This document shows, one piece after another, positions 55,709 to 64,000 of a stretch of 64,000 nt of DNA. Under the pieces are notes generated by a model. That model had not been told where the DNA came from. It searched no databases and worked only from the letters and a program-made list of their open reading frames with translations. Numbering within the stretch: position 1 is the first letter of the stretch; every line of letters begins with the position of its first letter. Location: NCBI GenBank assembly GCA_964519895.1, contig CAZFLE010000005.1:1-64000 (forward strand), given 5' to 3'. Source of the DNA: CAYFPX01 sp964519895 (GTDB taxonomy: Bacteria > Myxococcota_A > UBA796 > CAJQPC01). A program made the translations under genes and the position numbers.

Positions 55709-58700
55709 TCAGGGCTCGTAGAGTCCCGCGGCCGTGAGCTGCTCGATCAGCACCGAGGTGCGGTGCGGAAAGAACTCGGTCCGCAGCCGCTCCCGCTCGG
55801 TGAGCCACTCCACGTCGCGGGTGTAGGGCGCGGACCGGACCGCGTCGCCCCAGCGAGCGGACTCGCCGACCACCGCGTTCCAGATCTCGTCGGCCCGGGC
55901 GTCCCAGCGGGCCAGGCAGGCGTCGGCGGTCAGGGCACCGTCTCCGGTCAGGTGCTCTCGGGCCCGGGCGGCGTAGCGGGCGCGGAAGTCCGGATTGTCC
56001 CGCAGCCGGGCGTAGACGTGGGAGATGCTGCCGGCCACGTCCACGTCGATGTTGTAGTCATCGGTCGCCGCCCAGATGCTGTACTCCATGTCCCACAACA
56101 GCCAGTGGAACTGGGCGCCGTCGACCCGCTCCCGCACACCGCGCATGTTGTTGGACGAGAAGATCTCCGGGCCGTCCATGTTGACCGTGTACTGGTGGAT
56201 CAGCATGTAGTCGATGAGGTCGTCCAGGTTCAGCATGGCCTCGACCGCCACATAGTTCGCGGGCACTGCCAGGTCTTCGTCGGCCAGGGCGAGCAGGGTG
56301 TTGTAGGCCTCCAGGTCGCCGTTGATCGCCTCGTTGGTGGTCGTGCGGCGGTTGATGGCGTCGTAGTCCTCGTCGCGCCCGCCCAGGTACTCCTCAGCGA
56401 AGCCCGCGTCGGGGCGCTCGACGGGGTTGTAGAGGCCCCAGTAGAGCCCGTTCAGGTACAGGTGCACGACCGTGGCGTGCCCGTCGAGCTTGCCCATGTC
56501 CCGGGCGGTGTCCCGGGCCCAGCTGTCCCGGATGTACTGGGCCTGCTCCGGGTCCCGAAAGTCCTGCCAACCCCGGCTGCCCTGGCAGCGCAGCACGATG
56601 CTGTCGAAGCGCTCGGCCGGAGAGTCCACGAACAGCGGATAGTCCAGCTTGGAGGGGCCGTACTCCGGTCGGAATTCCAGCCTAAGCGCGTGCTTGCGGG
56701 TCGAGGAGTGATAGCGCCAGCCATAGCCGTGCACCCGCACCCCGGCGTCGACCTGGAACCCGGTGGACCCGTCGGGCAGGATCAGCTCGACCGACGTGGC
56801 CCGCTCCCAGGCCCGACCCCGCTGAAGCGAGTGCACGTAGAGCCCGTCGTCGGCCCCGAACAGGTCCTGGGGGTCCAGCACCAGGGACATCGTGGGGATC
56901 TCCCGAAGCCCGTCGAGCAGGTCCCGGGCATAGGCGGCGGCGTCGACGATCTCGGGATCCATCTCGTAGTCGGCGGCCACCGCGGCCTGATCCAGGCCGT
57001 CCCAGGTGGTGGGGAAGCCCTCCGGCGCTGCCGGCTGACGGACCACATCGTCCAGGTAGAGGTAGGTGTGGGTCGCGACCGGGGACGGCTCCAGCCCGTC
57101 CTGGAAGGCGACGGCTCGCAGGATGGCGGTGGTCTGCACGTCGACCACGACGGATGCGGCGGCCACCTGGACCCCGTGGTCCGGACCGGGCACCGAGCCG
57201 TCCAGGGTGTAGGCCAGGGAAGCCCCGGCGGTGTCGGTGGCCAGGGTGACCTGGAGGGGGGCGTCGTAGAAGCCCCTGGGCGGGTCCAGGGTCACCGGGG
57301 ACACAAAACCCCCGAAGCCCGTGCCGTTGGGGGCCCCGGGGGTCGGGGTCGAGAACCAGGCCAGCTCGCCGGTGTCCAGGGCCGTCGCCGTCAGGGTCGG
57401 CGCCAGGAACAGGTCGTCGTCGTCGACGGAGGTGGCGTGGAAGGCCACGCTGGTGACCAGGGCGGGCGCTTGCTGCCCGGCTGTCGTGGCCACCCCGTCG
57501 ATCCAGACCGACGCCGCGTCGTCCACCTCGAGGGCCAGGTCCAGCCGCTCGGGCACCGCGTCTCCGCTCACCGACGCCCGCACCCAGACCTGGGGCCCGT
57601 CCAGCAGCCCTGCCAGGTCGGTGCCCAGCCGCTCGGCATAGGGCGAGGCCTCGCCCACCCGGACTTCGACCTCGGCCAGGCTCAGCCACTCGCTGCTGCG
57701 CACCCCACCCACGGCCTCCTTGGAGACCCGCACGAACCGGCCCGACACGCCGCCGGGGGCCACGCCCAGCTCGGCTCCGGGGTTGGTCGGGGTGCCGTCA
57801 GCCGCCACCGGGTTGAGCACCTCGGAGACCCAGACCGGGGCGCCCCCATCGTCGTAGACCGTGACCGTCAGGTTGTAGAACCGCTCGGGACAACAGTCGA
57901 TCCGGTTGAAAAGTGCGACTTCGACCATCGGCTGCTCGCTGCCCAGGTCCACCTGCCACCACGGCGCCAGGTCCCCGTCGCCGGTGTGGGTAAAGGTGCT
58001 CAGCTCCCCGTCGGTGCCCTGGACGCCGGTGTAGCCGTACCCATCGGACGACTGGGTGGTGGCCTGGAACAGCGCGGCGTTCTCGACCGGAGCGTCGGGG
58101 TCGACGTCGGTGCCGTCGAAGCCCACCGGCAGCGTGCCTGGGGCCCAGGCAGCGTCGTCGAACCCCGGGTCGGTCCAGTCGGCGCTGGGCTCGGTCCCCG
58201 TCCACAGCACTGCGCTGCCGTCCCCCAACCACACCGTGTCCGTGGCGGTCTGTTCCCACCCGTAGGACACGTCTTCGACCTGGTCGGCAAAGCTCAGCCC
58301 GTCGGCCACGACCCCGTCCGGTCGCAGCAGCCGGACCGTCTCGCCCGCCCCGCCCAGCTTGAAGTCCGTGTGCCAGGCGCCGTCGGCATCCACCCTGTCC
58401 TTGCCCGACGCGAAGACCACCCGGAAGCCCCCGCCCACCAGCTCCGCCGCCGGCAGGACCCAGCCGTCCTGCGCGGCGTCGTCGTCGGTCAGCATCCAGC
58501 CCGCCAGCGACACGCTCTCGGGGCCCGGGTTGAACAGCTCGATCCAGTCGCTGCTGTCCCCGTCGGCGTCCTCCAGGCTGCCGCCGTTGCGGGCCAGGAC
58601 CTCGTTGATGCGCAGGGTCCCCCCGGTCCAGGGCGCGGTGTCGCGAGCGGTGTCCGAGTCCGCCGGCAGCGGGCTCGAGTCGGTCACGATGACGCTGCCG

Positions 58701-58735
58701 TCCTGGCAGGCGAGCAGGAAGAAGAGCAGCCCCAC
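55709..58735 (-). CDS. CotH-kinase lipoprotein with lamin-tail and discoidin-like domains
   Basis: The product has 1,008 residues. The GTG at 58733-58735 opens a short lipoprotein signal MGLLFFLLAC with Cys10. Domains in order are: lamin-tail (about 40-150; GTLRINEVLARNGG, DWIELFNPG), a discoidin-like carbohydrate-binding domain (about 230-380; PWWQVDLGSEQPMVEVALF), an Fn3-associated strand domain (GASLAYTLDGSVPG), and a CotH kinase domain from about 600 (VDAGVRVHGYGWRYHSSTRK, VLRCQGSRGWQDFRD, YLNGLYWGLYNPVERPD, FHWLLWDMEYSIW). CotH domains are atypical protein kinases acting on surface or spore proteins. A role in modifying extracellular proteins is inferred. Confidence 0.85.
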   Translation of the reverse strand: MGLLFFLLACQDGSVIVTDSSPLPADSDTARDTAPWTGGTLRINEVLARNGGSLEDADGDSSDWIELFNPGPESVSLAGWMLTDDDAAQDGWVLPAAELVGGGFRVVFASGKDRVDADGAWHTDFKLGGAGETVRLLRPDGVVADGLSFADQVEDVSYGWEQTATDTVWLGDGSAVLWTGTEPSADWTDPGFDDAAWAPGTLPVGFDGTDVDPDAPVENAALFQATTQSSDGYGYTGVQGTDGELSTFTHTGDGDLAPWWQVDLGSEQPMVEVALFNRIDCCPERFYNLTVTVYDDGGAPVWVSEVLNPVAADGTPTNPGAELGVAPGGVSGRFVRVSKEAVGGVRSSEWLSLAEVEVRVGEASPYAERLGTDLAGLLDGPQVWVRASVSGDAVPERLDLALEVDDAASVWIDGVATTAGQQAPALVTSVAFHATSVDDDDLFLAPTLTATALDTGELAWFSTPTPGAPNGTGFGGFVSPVTLDPPRGFYDAPLQVTLATDTAGASLAYTLDGSVPGPDHGVQVAAASVVVDVQTTAILRAVAFQDGLEPSPVATHTYLYLDDVVRQPAAPEGFPTTWDGLDQAAVAADYEMDPEIVDAAAYARDLLDGLREIPTMSLVLDPQDLFGADDGLYVHSLQRGRAWERATSVELILPDGSTGFQVDAGVRVHGYGWRYHSSTRKHALRLEFRPEYGPSKLDYPLFVDSPAERFDSIVLRCQGSRGWQDFRDPEQAQYIRDSWARDTARDMGKLDGHATVVHLYLNGLYWGLYNPVERPDAGFAEEYLGGRDEDYDAINRRTTTNEAINGDLEAYNTLLALADEDLAVPANYVAVEAMLNLDDLIDYMLIHQYTVNMDGPEIFSSNNMRGVRERVDGAQFHWLLWDMEYSIWAATDDYNIDVDVAGSISHVYARLRDNPDFRARYAARAREHLTGDGALTADACLARWDARADEIWNAVVGESARWGDAVRSAPYTRDVEWLTERERLRTEFFPHRTSVLIEQLTAAGLYEP

Positions 58736-58752
58736 GGGGCCACGGTACTCCC

Positions 58753-60648
58753 CTACAGGGTCATCAGGAAGGCCTCCAGGTCTGCCAGCTCGCCCTCGCT
58801 GAGCCCCGAAGTGTCCCCCATCGACCCGTCCTGGCTGCGCAGGAGCAGTGCCTGGAGGGTGGGCTCGGAGCCGTCGTGGAGGTAGGGCGCGGTGGCCGCC
58901 ACACCGACCAGGCTGGGGGTCATGACGTCGTCCAGGCCATAGAGCGCATGGCCCCGGTTGTCGGTGTACAGCGGCGGCACGTGGCACTCTCCACAGGCCA
59001 CGTCGTCCCGGAAGAACACCTCGGCGCCGCGGGCCACGGCGTCCGGGTCCTGGGGCACGCCGGACTCGTTGGGGGTGGCGTCGACAAATACCGCGATCGC
59101 GTCGAACAGGGCCGGGTTCACGGCGCCCCTGGCCCCACCCATGCGCAGGCGGGCCGTCAGCTGTGCCTCCAGGGCGACGCTCTGGACCCCTTCGGTCCAT
59201 GTGACAGGCGCCGTCTCCGAGACCACCCCACCCAGCGAAGGGGTCTGGCGATCGCCGTCATCGAACTCCCAGGTCAGGCCATCGGTCCGGCCCTCGAAGT
59301 GGCAGGTGCTGCACGAAACCCCGACCGACGTGTCGACCAGGCTGTCGTCCACGGCCGACGTGAACAGCCGGCGGCCGAGCTCGAACTCCCAGCCCAGGTC
59401 GCCTTCGAAGGGCCACCAGCTCTCCTCCCGGGTGAGCACATTGCCGGACGTCTGGTCCGTGGTCAGCACGGTCACCGCCCGGTCCAGGTTCTCGTGGATC
59501 AGCGCCAGGAAGTGGCCTGTCCAGACCACCATGGCGGGTCCCGCACCGGTCTCCAGGGTCGTTGCGTCTGCCGCCAGCAGCGGCTCCCCGGGAGACCAGG
59601 ACGGCAGAGCCGCGGGCACGCTCACCCACAGCACGGTGTCCGAGGCCTCCATCGGACCGGCGATGGCGCTCTGGTCCGGACTCCAGCTGACCGACGACAG
59701 GTAGCTCCGAGCCACCACGGCGTCGTTGTCGACCCGGGTCTCCTCGATCGTGCTCAGGGGCAGCCCCGACCCGGGGTCCGGCTCTCCGTCCTCGTCCAGC
59801 TCGAACAGTGTGACCGCCGGCTGGAAGCGTCCCTGACCCGGCGTCGTGTCCAGGACGCCCTCGGTGTAGTAGCCCTCGACACTGGTGCCCTGGGACAGGC
59901 CGACCTCGGTGCTCTCGGAGGCGAAGTGATCCACGTACAGGATCGGCACGGCCAGCCGCCTGCCGTCCGGAGAGACCGACAGGTCCCCGGTCACCCGCGG
60001 GGTGTAGGGCTGGGCCGCGCTGCGCATCTCGCTCAGCACCTCTGGCGGATCGACCAAGAGCTGGTCGCCGTCAGACAGCGACACAGCGGTCAGGTGGGGC
60101 CCGACGGCGTGGCCCACGTAGAGCCACTGCCCGGTGGGATGGATGGCGAGCCACCGCGGCTCGGGCCCCACGGCGTGGACGCGCAAGACCTCCAACGTGT
60201 CCAGGTCGCGCTCCTCGATCACCCCCTCCCGAGAGCTGGCGATGTACAGCCGACGCCGCTCGCTGTCCGCGGCCAGGCCGTACGGCTCGACCGCGGTGGG
60301 GTGACGGGAGAGCTCGGCCGGGGCCGCCGCCAAGGAGTCGGTGAGCGCCAGGACCACGAGCTCGTCGCTGCCACGCAGGGTCACGAAGAGCCGCTGGTCC
60401 TGGACCAGCAGGCGCGTGGGCTCACCGCCTAGGGTCACGTGCAGGCTGTCCCCCGTCTGCAGGTCCAGCTGGCTGACCTGGCCCAGGCTGGTGTCCAGTG
60501 CGAACACCGAGGTGGTGCCGTCCCAGGCGGCCACGGTCGCGCCCCGGGCCCCGTCCTCGGCATGGTTGACCATGGGCGCATCCCGGAACGTGTCGTCGGT
60601 GACAGCGCAGCTGATGAGTGCCGAAACAAAGGTTGCGAGTGCGAACAT
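58753..60648 (-). CDS. Beta-propeller fused to di-heme MauG/cytochrome c peroxidase-like domain, lipoprotein
   Basis: The product has 631 residues. The signal MFALATFVSALISC gives lipidated C14, and GGAG lies six bases before the start. Residues about 30-430 form a seven-bladed-type propeller with repeating YVTN-like blades (EPYGLAADSERRRLYIASS, EPRWLAIHPTGQWLYVGHA). The C-terminal 190 residues are a di-heme peroxidase-type domain with CSTCH (C446, C449, H450) and CGECH (C552, C555, H556), plus DVMTPSLVGVAATAPYLHDG, the strongly conserved MauG/CcpA segment. The enzyme probably acts as a periplasmic or surface peroxidase or modifies a partner protein. It is followed 17 bases later by the CotH gene. 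Confidence 0.88.
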   Translation of the reverse strand: MFALATFVSALISCAVTDDTFRDAPMVNHAEDGARGATVAAWDGTTSVFALDTSLGQVSQLDLQTGDSLHVTLGGEPTRLLVQDQRLFVTLRGSDELVVLALTDSLAAAPAELSRHPTAVEPYGLAADSERRRLYIASSREGVIEERDLDTLEVLRVHAVGPEPRWLAIHPTGQWLYVGHAVGPHLTAVSLSDGDQLLVDPPEVLSEMRSAAQPYTPRVTGDLSVSPDGRRLAVPILYVDHFASESTEVGLSQGTSVEGYYTEGVLDTTPGQGRFQPAVTLFELDEDGEPDPGSGLPLSTIEETRVDNDAVVARSYLSSVSWSPDQSAIAGPMEASDTVLWVSVPAALPSWSPGEPLLAADATTLETGAGPAMVVWTGHFLALIHENLDRAVTVLTTDQTSGNVLTREESWWPFEGDLGWEFELGRRLFTSAVDDSLVDTSVGVSCSTCHFEGRTDGLTWEFDDGDRQTPSLGGVVSETAPVTWTEGVQSVALEAQLTARLRMGGARGAVNPALFDAIAVFVDATPNESGVPQDPDAVARGAEVFFRDDVACGECHVPPLYTDNRGHALYGLDDVMTPSLVGVAATAPYLHDGSEPTLQALLLRSQDGSMGDTSGLSEGELADLEAFLMTL

Positions 60649-60772
60649 GGGGGCTCCGAGGCTGAGCAAGAGACGGGTTCCTTCTCTCCACAGTGCCCAG
60701 GAGCGGGAAGAAGGATCACAAGATCCGAAGCTTTCTGAGCCAGGGTAGAGTCCCCTCCCCTGGGGATCCGCC
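60649..60772. promoter_or_regulatory. Divergent region between the propeller-MauG and FG-GAP genes
   Basis: A 124-base spacer serving two divergent genes. A possible plus-strand -10, TAGAGT, lies at 60746-60751, 27 bases before the ATG, in the same context (TAGAGTCC) as upstream of the gene at 42,338. A short palindrome GGATC-ACAA-GATCC spans 60713-60726. No clear -35 is visible for either direction. Confidence 0.3.
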
Positions 60773-62635
60773 ATGCTGCTCACCGCCCTGCTCCTGACCG
60801 CGTGCACCGACAAGCCCGACGACACCGGTCACACCGGGCTGCCCGCCATCTGTCACAGCGGCTCCCGCTGGTCCAACGGCCAGACCGCGTTCCGGGACGC
60901 CTCCAGCGACTGGGGCCTGCCAGACCTGGATGCAATCGGGGTCGTGATCAACGCCGTGGACTTCGACGGCGACGGCTGGACCGACCTGGCGATCCGCCAC
61001 CACAGGGGCGCCGACGACTTCTCCGACGGCGGCACCCGCAACACCTGGCTGCTGCGGAACAACGGCGGCAGCTTCCTGGACGTGACCCAGGACAGCGGCG
61101 TGCTCGCCCGGCGGGACGACGACAGCGACAAGGGCCGCCCGGGCCAGGTCTGGGCTTTTGGCGACGTGGACAACGACGGGGACCTGGACCTGTACACCGG
61201 CTGCCCGGGCGCGGTCGTGAGCTGCGACGGCCAGTCCAACGAGCTGATGCTCAACGACGGCGACGGCACCTTCAGCCTGGGCCCCGAGAGCCGGGACCTG
61301 GCCTATGAGAGCAGCCCCGGCGGCGCGGCCTTTGTCGACGTGGACCGCGACGGCGCCCTGGACCTGTGGGTCGCCGAGTACAACGCCGCCCAGGACCGCC
61401 TGTACCAGGGCGACGGCGGCGGCGGCTACACCGACGTCACCCACGACGCCGGGCTGACCACCGACGCCTGGTCGTCGGTGACCACCCTGAACAACGCCGA
61501 GGCCCACACCAATGCCTGGTCCGCCCTGGCCTGCGACCTCAACAACGACGGGGATCCGGAGCTGTTGGCCAGCTCCTATGGCCGGGCGCCGAACCACCTG
61601 TGGCAGGCCACCGACGGGCTGGCCTTCGACAACCGCAGCATCGCCAGCGGCTACGCCTTCGACGACCGGGTGGACTGGACCGACAACGAGTCCGCCCGCT
61701 GCTGGTGCAAGCTCCACCCCACGGACGACGACTGCGAAGGGGTGCCCGAGCCCGAGCTCATCGTCTGCAACACCGACAGCGACGCATTCCGCTGGGACCA
61801 CAACTACGACCGCGAGGCCTTCCGGCTGGGCGGCAACAGCGGCAAGAGCGCCTGCGCCGACGTCGACAACGACGGCTGGATGGACCTGGTCACCACCGAG
61901 ATCGTGCACTGGGACGTGGGCCAGAGCTCCGATCCGAGCGAGCTGCTGGTCAACACCGGCGCCACCGACGTGGCCTTCACCCGCCCGGGCCGGGAGGCGA
62001 CGGGCCTGACCCGCGACCACGAGCTGGTCGACTGGAACGAAGGCGACATCACCAACTCGGTGTTCGACTTCGACCTGGACGGCTGGCCGGACATCTACCT
62101 GGGCGCGTCGGAGTACGCGGGCAACCGGGGCTTGCTGTACCACCAGAACTCGGCGGGCCTGTTCGAAGCCGTGCCCATCGACCAGGGCATCGACCACTTC
62201 CGCAGCCACGGCAGCGTGGTCGCGGACTTCGACCGGGACGGCGACCTGGACCTGGTGGTGGGCCACTCCAGCTCCCGGTGCGACGACGACTGCTACGACA
62301 CGTTCTCGGTGCGGCTGTTCGAGAACCAGCTGGCCGACGACGCGAACTGGATCCAGCTGCGCCTGGCGGGCGGGGACGGCACCAACGCCGCGGCCATCGG
62401 CGCCCGGGTCAGCGTCACCGCAAACGGCGTGACCCAGACCCAGGACGTGGACGGCGGCCACGGTCACTACGGCAACCAGGACGACCTGGTGCTCACCTTT
62501 GGCCTGGGCGGGGCTTGCGAGGCCGACGTGACCGTGCGCTGGCCGGACAGCGGGCTCTCGGAGCAGAGCTTCACCGTCGGGGGCGGCTACCGCTACCGGG
62601 TCGATCAGGGCCAGCCGCCCCAGGTCGTTCCCTGA
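60773..62635 (+). CDS. FG-GAP/VCBS repeat lipoprotein with C-terminal ASPIC/UnbV domain
   Basis: The product has 620 residues. The short signal MLLTALLLTAC gives lipidated C11. At least seven FG-GAP-type calcium-binding repeats are visible (DFDGDGWTDLAIRH, DVDNDGDLDLYTG, DVDRDGALDLWVAE, DLNNDGDPELLAS, DVDNDGWMDLVTT, DFDLDGWPDIYLG, DFDRDGDLDLVVG), predicting a calcium-stabilised beta-propeller. The last 100 residues match the ASPIC/UnbV domain (NWIQLRLAGGDGTNAAAIGA, VTVRWPDSGLSEQSF). It is a surface-anchored adhesion or binding protein with no known enzymatic role. A Cys-rich insertion (CWCKLHPTDDDCEG) lies mid-protein. Its stop overlaps the probable CTG start of the next gene. Confidence 0.87.
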   Translation: MLLTALLLTACTDKPDDTGHTGLPAICHSGSRWSNGQTAFRDASSDWGLPDLDAIGVVINAVDFDGDGWTDLAIRHHRGADDFSDGGTRNTWLLRNNGGSFLDVTQDSGVLARRDDDSDKGRPGQVWAFGDVDNDGDLDLYTGCPGAVVSCDGQSNELMLNDGDGTFSLGPESRDLAYESSPGGAAFVDVDRDGALDLWVAEYNAAQDRLYQGDGGGGYTDVTHDAGLTTDAWSSVTTLNNAEAHTNAWSALACDLNNDGDPELLASSYGRAPNHLWQATDGLAFDNRSIASGYAFDDRVDWTDNESARCWCKLHPTDDDCEGVPEPELIVCNTDSDAFRWDHNYDREAFRLGGNSGKSACADVDNDGWMDLVTTEIVHWDVGQSSDPSELLVNTGATDVAFTRPGREATGLTRDHELVDWNEGDITNSVFDFDLDGWPDIYLGASEYAGNRGLLYHQNSAGLFEAVPIDQGIDHFRSHGSVVADFDRDGDLDLVVGHSSSRCDDDCYDTFSVRLFENQLADDANWIQLRLAGGDGTNAAAIGARVSVTANGVTQTQDVDGGHGHYGNQDDLVLTFGLGGACEADVTVRWPDSGLSEQSFTVGGGYRYRVDQGQPPQVVP

Positions 62636-63447
62636 GCCTGGGGCTGCTGGCCCTGGCTTGCACGGCGGGAGACCCCGTCGACAGCGGGCCCACGGACACG
62701 GACACGGACTGGACCCCGAGCCCCGGCGAGCCGAGCTGGGACATCGAGGAGGCCCTGGCGCGAGCGACCGAGGCGCTGGCGTCCGGGGTGCCCGAGCCCC
62801 ACGCCCTGCGCGACGCCTGGCTCGCCACGATGGCCGAAGGGGACGAGGTCTGCCCGGGACACCCGACCAACCTGGGCCCGCCGTCGGTGGACGAGCAGGG
62901 CTGCACCGCGTCGACCGGCTGGCACTACGCCGGCATCGCCACGTACTCCGAGGGGGGCTGGTCCGACGGCGACGAGGGCCAGACCTGGTTCGGGCTCTTC
63001 CAGGGGGACTTCGCGATCACCGCACCCGACGGCTCCGCATTCGTGGGTGGCGGCACCTTTGCTTACGACGGCCTGCGGCAGGACGGCGAGAGCGGCTTCC
63101 AGGGATCGGTCGAAGGCACCTTTGCCTGGCCCGGCGGCGCCGGTTGGCTGGCGTCCGAGGCGAGCGTCGCCCTGGCACTGTCCGGCGACGACACCACCCT
63201 GGTGCTCGACGGCGGGATCGACGTGGGCACGACCCTGGCCTTCGACGAGCTGACCTGGGGCAGCTGCCCGGAGCAGCCCACCGGCACCCTCTCGATCCGG
63301 GATCCGTCGGGCTGGTGGTACGCCCTGGCGCTCGAGGCGTGCGGCGGCTGCGGCAGCCTGAGCTTTGGCGGGGTCGACGCCGGAGAGGGCTGCGTGGATC
63401 TGGCCGCCCCCGGTGCCGACACCCTCACCCGGCTGGTGGTCCCGTGA
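62632..63447 (+). CDS. Unknown lipoprotein with probable CTG start
   Basis: The product has about 271 residues. No ATG, GTG or TTG lies in frame near the signal sequence. The CTG at 62632 overlaps the previous stop as CTGA, parallel to the GTGA overlaps of its neighbours, and yields MSLGLLALACTAGD with lipidated C10. A Thr/Asp linker follows (DSGPTDTDTDWTPSPGEP), then a beta-rich domain (WFGLFQGDFAIT, FVGGGTFAYDGL) and several Cys near the C-terminus (EACGGCGSLSFGG). No family is recognised. It is coupled downstream by a GTGA overlap to the DUF1549-like gene. Confidence 0.6.
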   Translation: MSLGLLALACTAGDPVDSGPTDTDTDWTPSPGEPSWDIEEALARATEALASGVPEPHALRDAWLATMAEGDEVCPGHPTNLGPPSVDEQGCTASTGWHYAGIATYSEGGWSDGDEGQTWFGLFQGDFAITAPDGSAFVGGGTFAYDGLRQDGESGFQGSVEGTFAWPGGAGWLASEASVALALSGDDTTLVLDGGIDVGTTLAFDELTWGSCPEQPTGTLSIRDPSGWWYALALEACGGCGSLSFGGVDAGEGCVDLAAPGADTLTRLVVP

Positions 63448-64000
63448 TCGCGCTCTGGTGGCTCGCCTGCACCGGTCCTGTCCAGGACTCCGCGGCGCCC
63501 CTGGAGCCCGTCCAGGTCCCCCTCGAGCCAGCGCGACTGGCCCGCCGGCTCTCCCTGGACCTCCGGGGGGTGCTGCCGAGCGAGACCGAGCTGGACCGGG
63601 CCGAAGCCGGTGAGCTGGACGCGCTGCGCAACGCGTGGCTGGCGGATCCTCGCCTCGAGGACCGCCTGGTGGCCGTGCTTGGGGAGAGCTGGCACACCCT
63701 GGTCGACGCCTTCGAGGCCGAGGCCTTCGAGTTCGGTCTCGACCCCGACCAGGAGCACGCCTTCGAGCGGGCGGTGGGCGAGGAGCCCCTGCGGCTGATG
63801 GCGCGGGCGATCACCGAAGGCGCAGCGCCGGCGACCCTGGTGACGGCGGAGTGGACCGTCGTCGATCCGCTGCTGCTGCCCCTGTGGCCACTGGAGGCAC
63901 TGGAGCAGGGGGATGGCCCGGTGCGGGCCCGCTACACCGACGGTCGCCCGCCCGTGGGGGTGCTGGCGACCAATGGGCTGTGGTGGCGCCACACCACGAC
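63444..64000 (+). CDS. DUF1549/PSCyt2-like lipoprotein (3' truncated by window end)
   Basis: The first 185 codons are visible. The GTG at 63444 overlaps the preceding stop as GTGA. The signal MIALWWLAC gives lipidated C9. Residues about 28-55 (ARLARRLSLDLRGVLPSETE) match the start of the DUF1549 (PSCyt2) domain, common in surface proteins of Planctomycetes and Myxococcota. The full proteins usually carry cytochrome or DUF1553-type regions, which would lie beyond this window. Function is not established. Confidence 0.65.
   Translation, partial: MIALWWLACTGPVQDSAAPLEPVQVPLEPARLARRLSLDLRGVLPSETELDRAEAGELDALRNAWLADPRLEDRLVAVLGESWHTLVDAFEAEAFEFGLDPDQEHAFERAVGEEPLRLMARAITEGAAPATLVTAEWTVVDPLLLPLWPLEALEQGDGPVRARYTDGRPPVGVLATNGLWWRHTT

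Noticed and set aside
58736..59200. Upstream extension of the CotH-kinase gene
   Set aside because: It overlaps the propeller-MauG gene in another frame and gives Arg/Gly-rich shadow sequence. The GTG at 58735 starts a lipobox signal.
1..64000. eCIS or type VI structural genes (sheath, tube, baseplate, ATPase, VgrG, PAAR) accompanying the DUF4157 protein
   Set aside because: I looked for their signatures in all real genes and found none. If the giant is injected, the machinery is encoded outside this window.
1..64000. tRNA, rRNA or transposase genes marking an island boundary
   Set aside because: None could be supported in either strand. Any claim that the locus is a genomic island would need composition analysis of the whole genome.

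Overview
The window is about 64 kb of very GC-rich, densely packed bacterial DNA. The content suggests an uncultured Myxococcota or related deltaproteobacterial lineage. This is inferred from the gene families (many lipoproteins, lamin-tail and MopE-type repeats, planctomycete/myxobacterial-style cytochromes, an eCIS-core DUF4157 protein), since no rRNA or taxonomic marker is present. I found no tRNA, rRNA, CRISPR array, transposase or phage structural gene, and no gene-free stretch over 300 bases.

Region 1 (1-2,755) holds small genes: a GNAT fragment, a protein with a ribosomal L7/L12 C-terminal-like segment, a Cys-rich small protein, and three unknown genes. Those three, with a pentapeptide-repeat gene, form an overlapping minus-strand tail behind the giant gene of region 2.

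Region 2 (2,752-32,144) is the highlight: one uninterrupted 27.1-kb gene (3,273-30,365, minus) for a 9,030-residue protein. Its N-terminus is an eCIS-core DUF4157 domain with an intact HExxH. After it come an acidic stretch, coiled coils, annexin-like repeats, an EndoU nuclease-like domain, a RelA/SpoT-like domain, a long helical-repeat region, three Cys-His-Asp (papain/C39/transglutaminase-like) modules, a PD-(D/E)XK-like module and a C-terminal adenosine-deaminase-like domain with all metal ligands. It reads as an arsenal of toxin modules on one polypeptide. Four short genes are coupled to its 3' end by 4- to 14-nt overlaps and are candidate immunity or accessory genes. A divergent 495-residue gene faces it and shares a C-terminal motif with one of them.

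Region 3 (32,145-55,512) is a cell-surface and carbohydrate neighbourhood. It encodes a DUF938 methyltransferase, a lipoprotein with five lamin-tail domains, MopE repeats and a heme motif, three sulfatase-like proteins with Thr in place of the catalytic Cys, a family-39-type glycosyltransferase, a clan-A glycoside hydrolase, a canonical sulfatase, a calcineurin-like phosphatase, an MBOAT/SGNH O-acetylation pair, and a BetA-like GMC oxidoreductase.

Region 4 (55,709-64,000) encodes secreted or lipid-anchored proteins: a CotH-kinase multidomain protein, a beta-propeller fused to a di-heme MauG-type domain, an FG-GAP/UnbV protein, an unknown lipoprotein, and the start of a DUF1549-type protein.

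Two intergenic elements (31,944-32,143 and 55,521-55,702) both lie between convergent genes and share one architecture: inverted arms, each with two copies of a related unit spaced exactly 31 bp apart. The short lipoprotein signal sequences and frequent NTGA stop/start overlaps are recurring traits.
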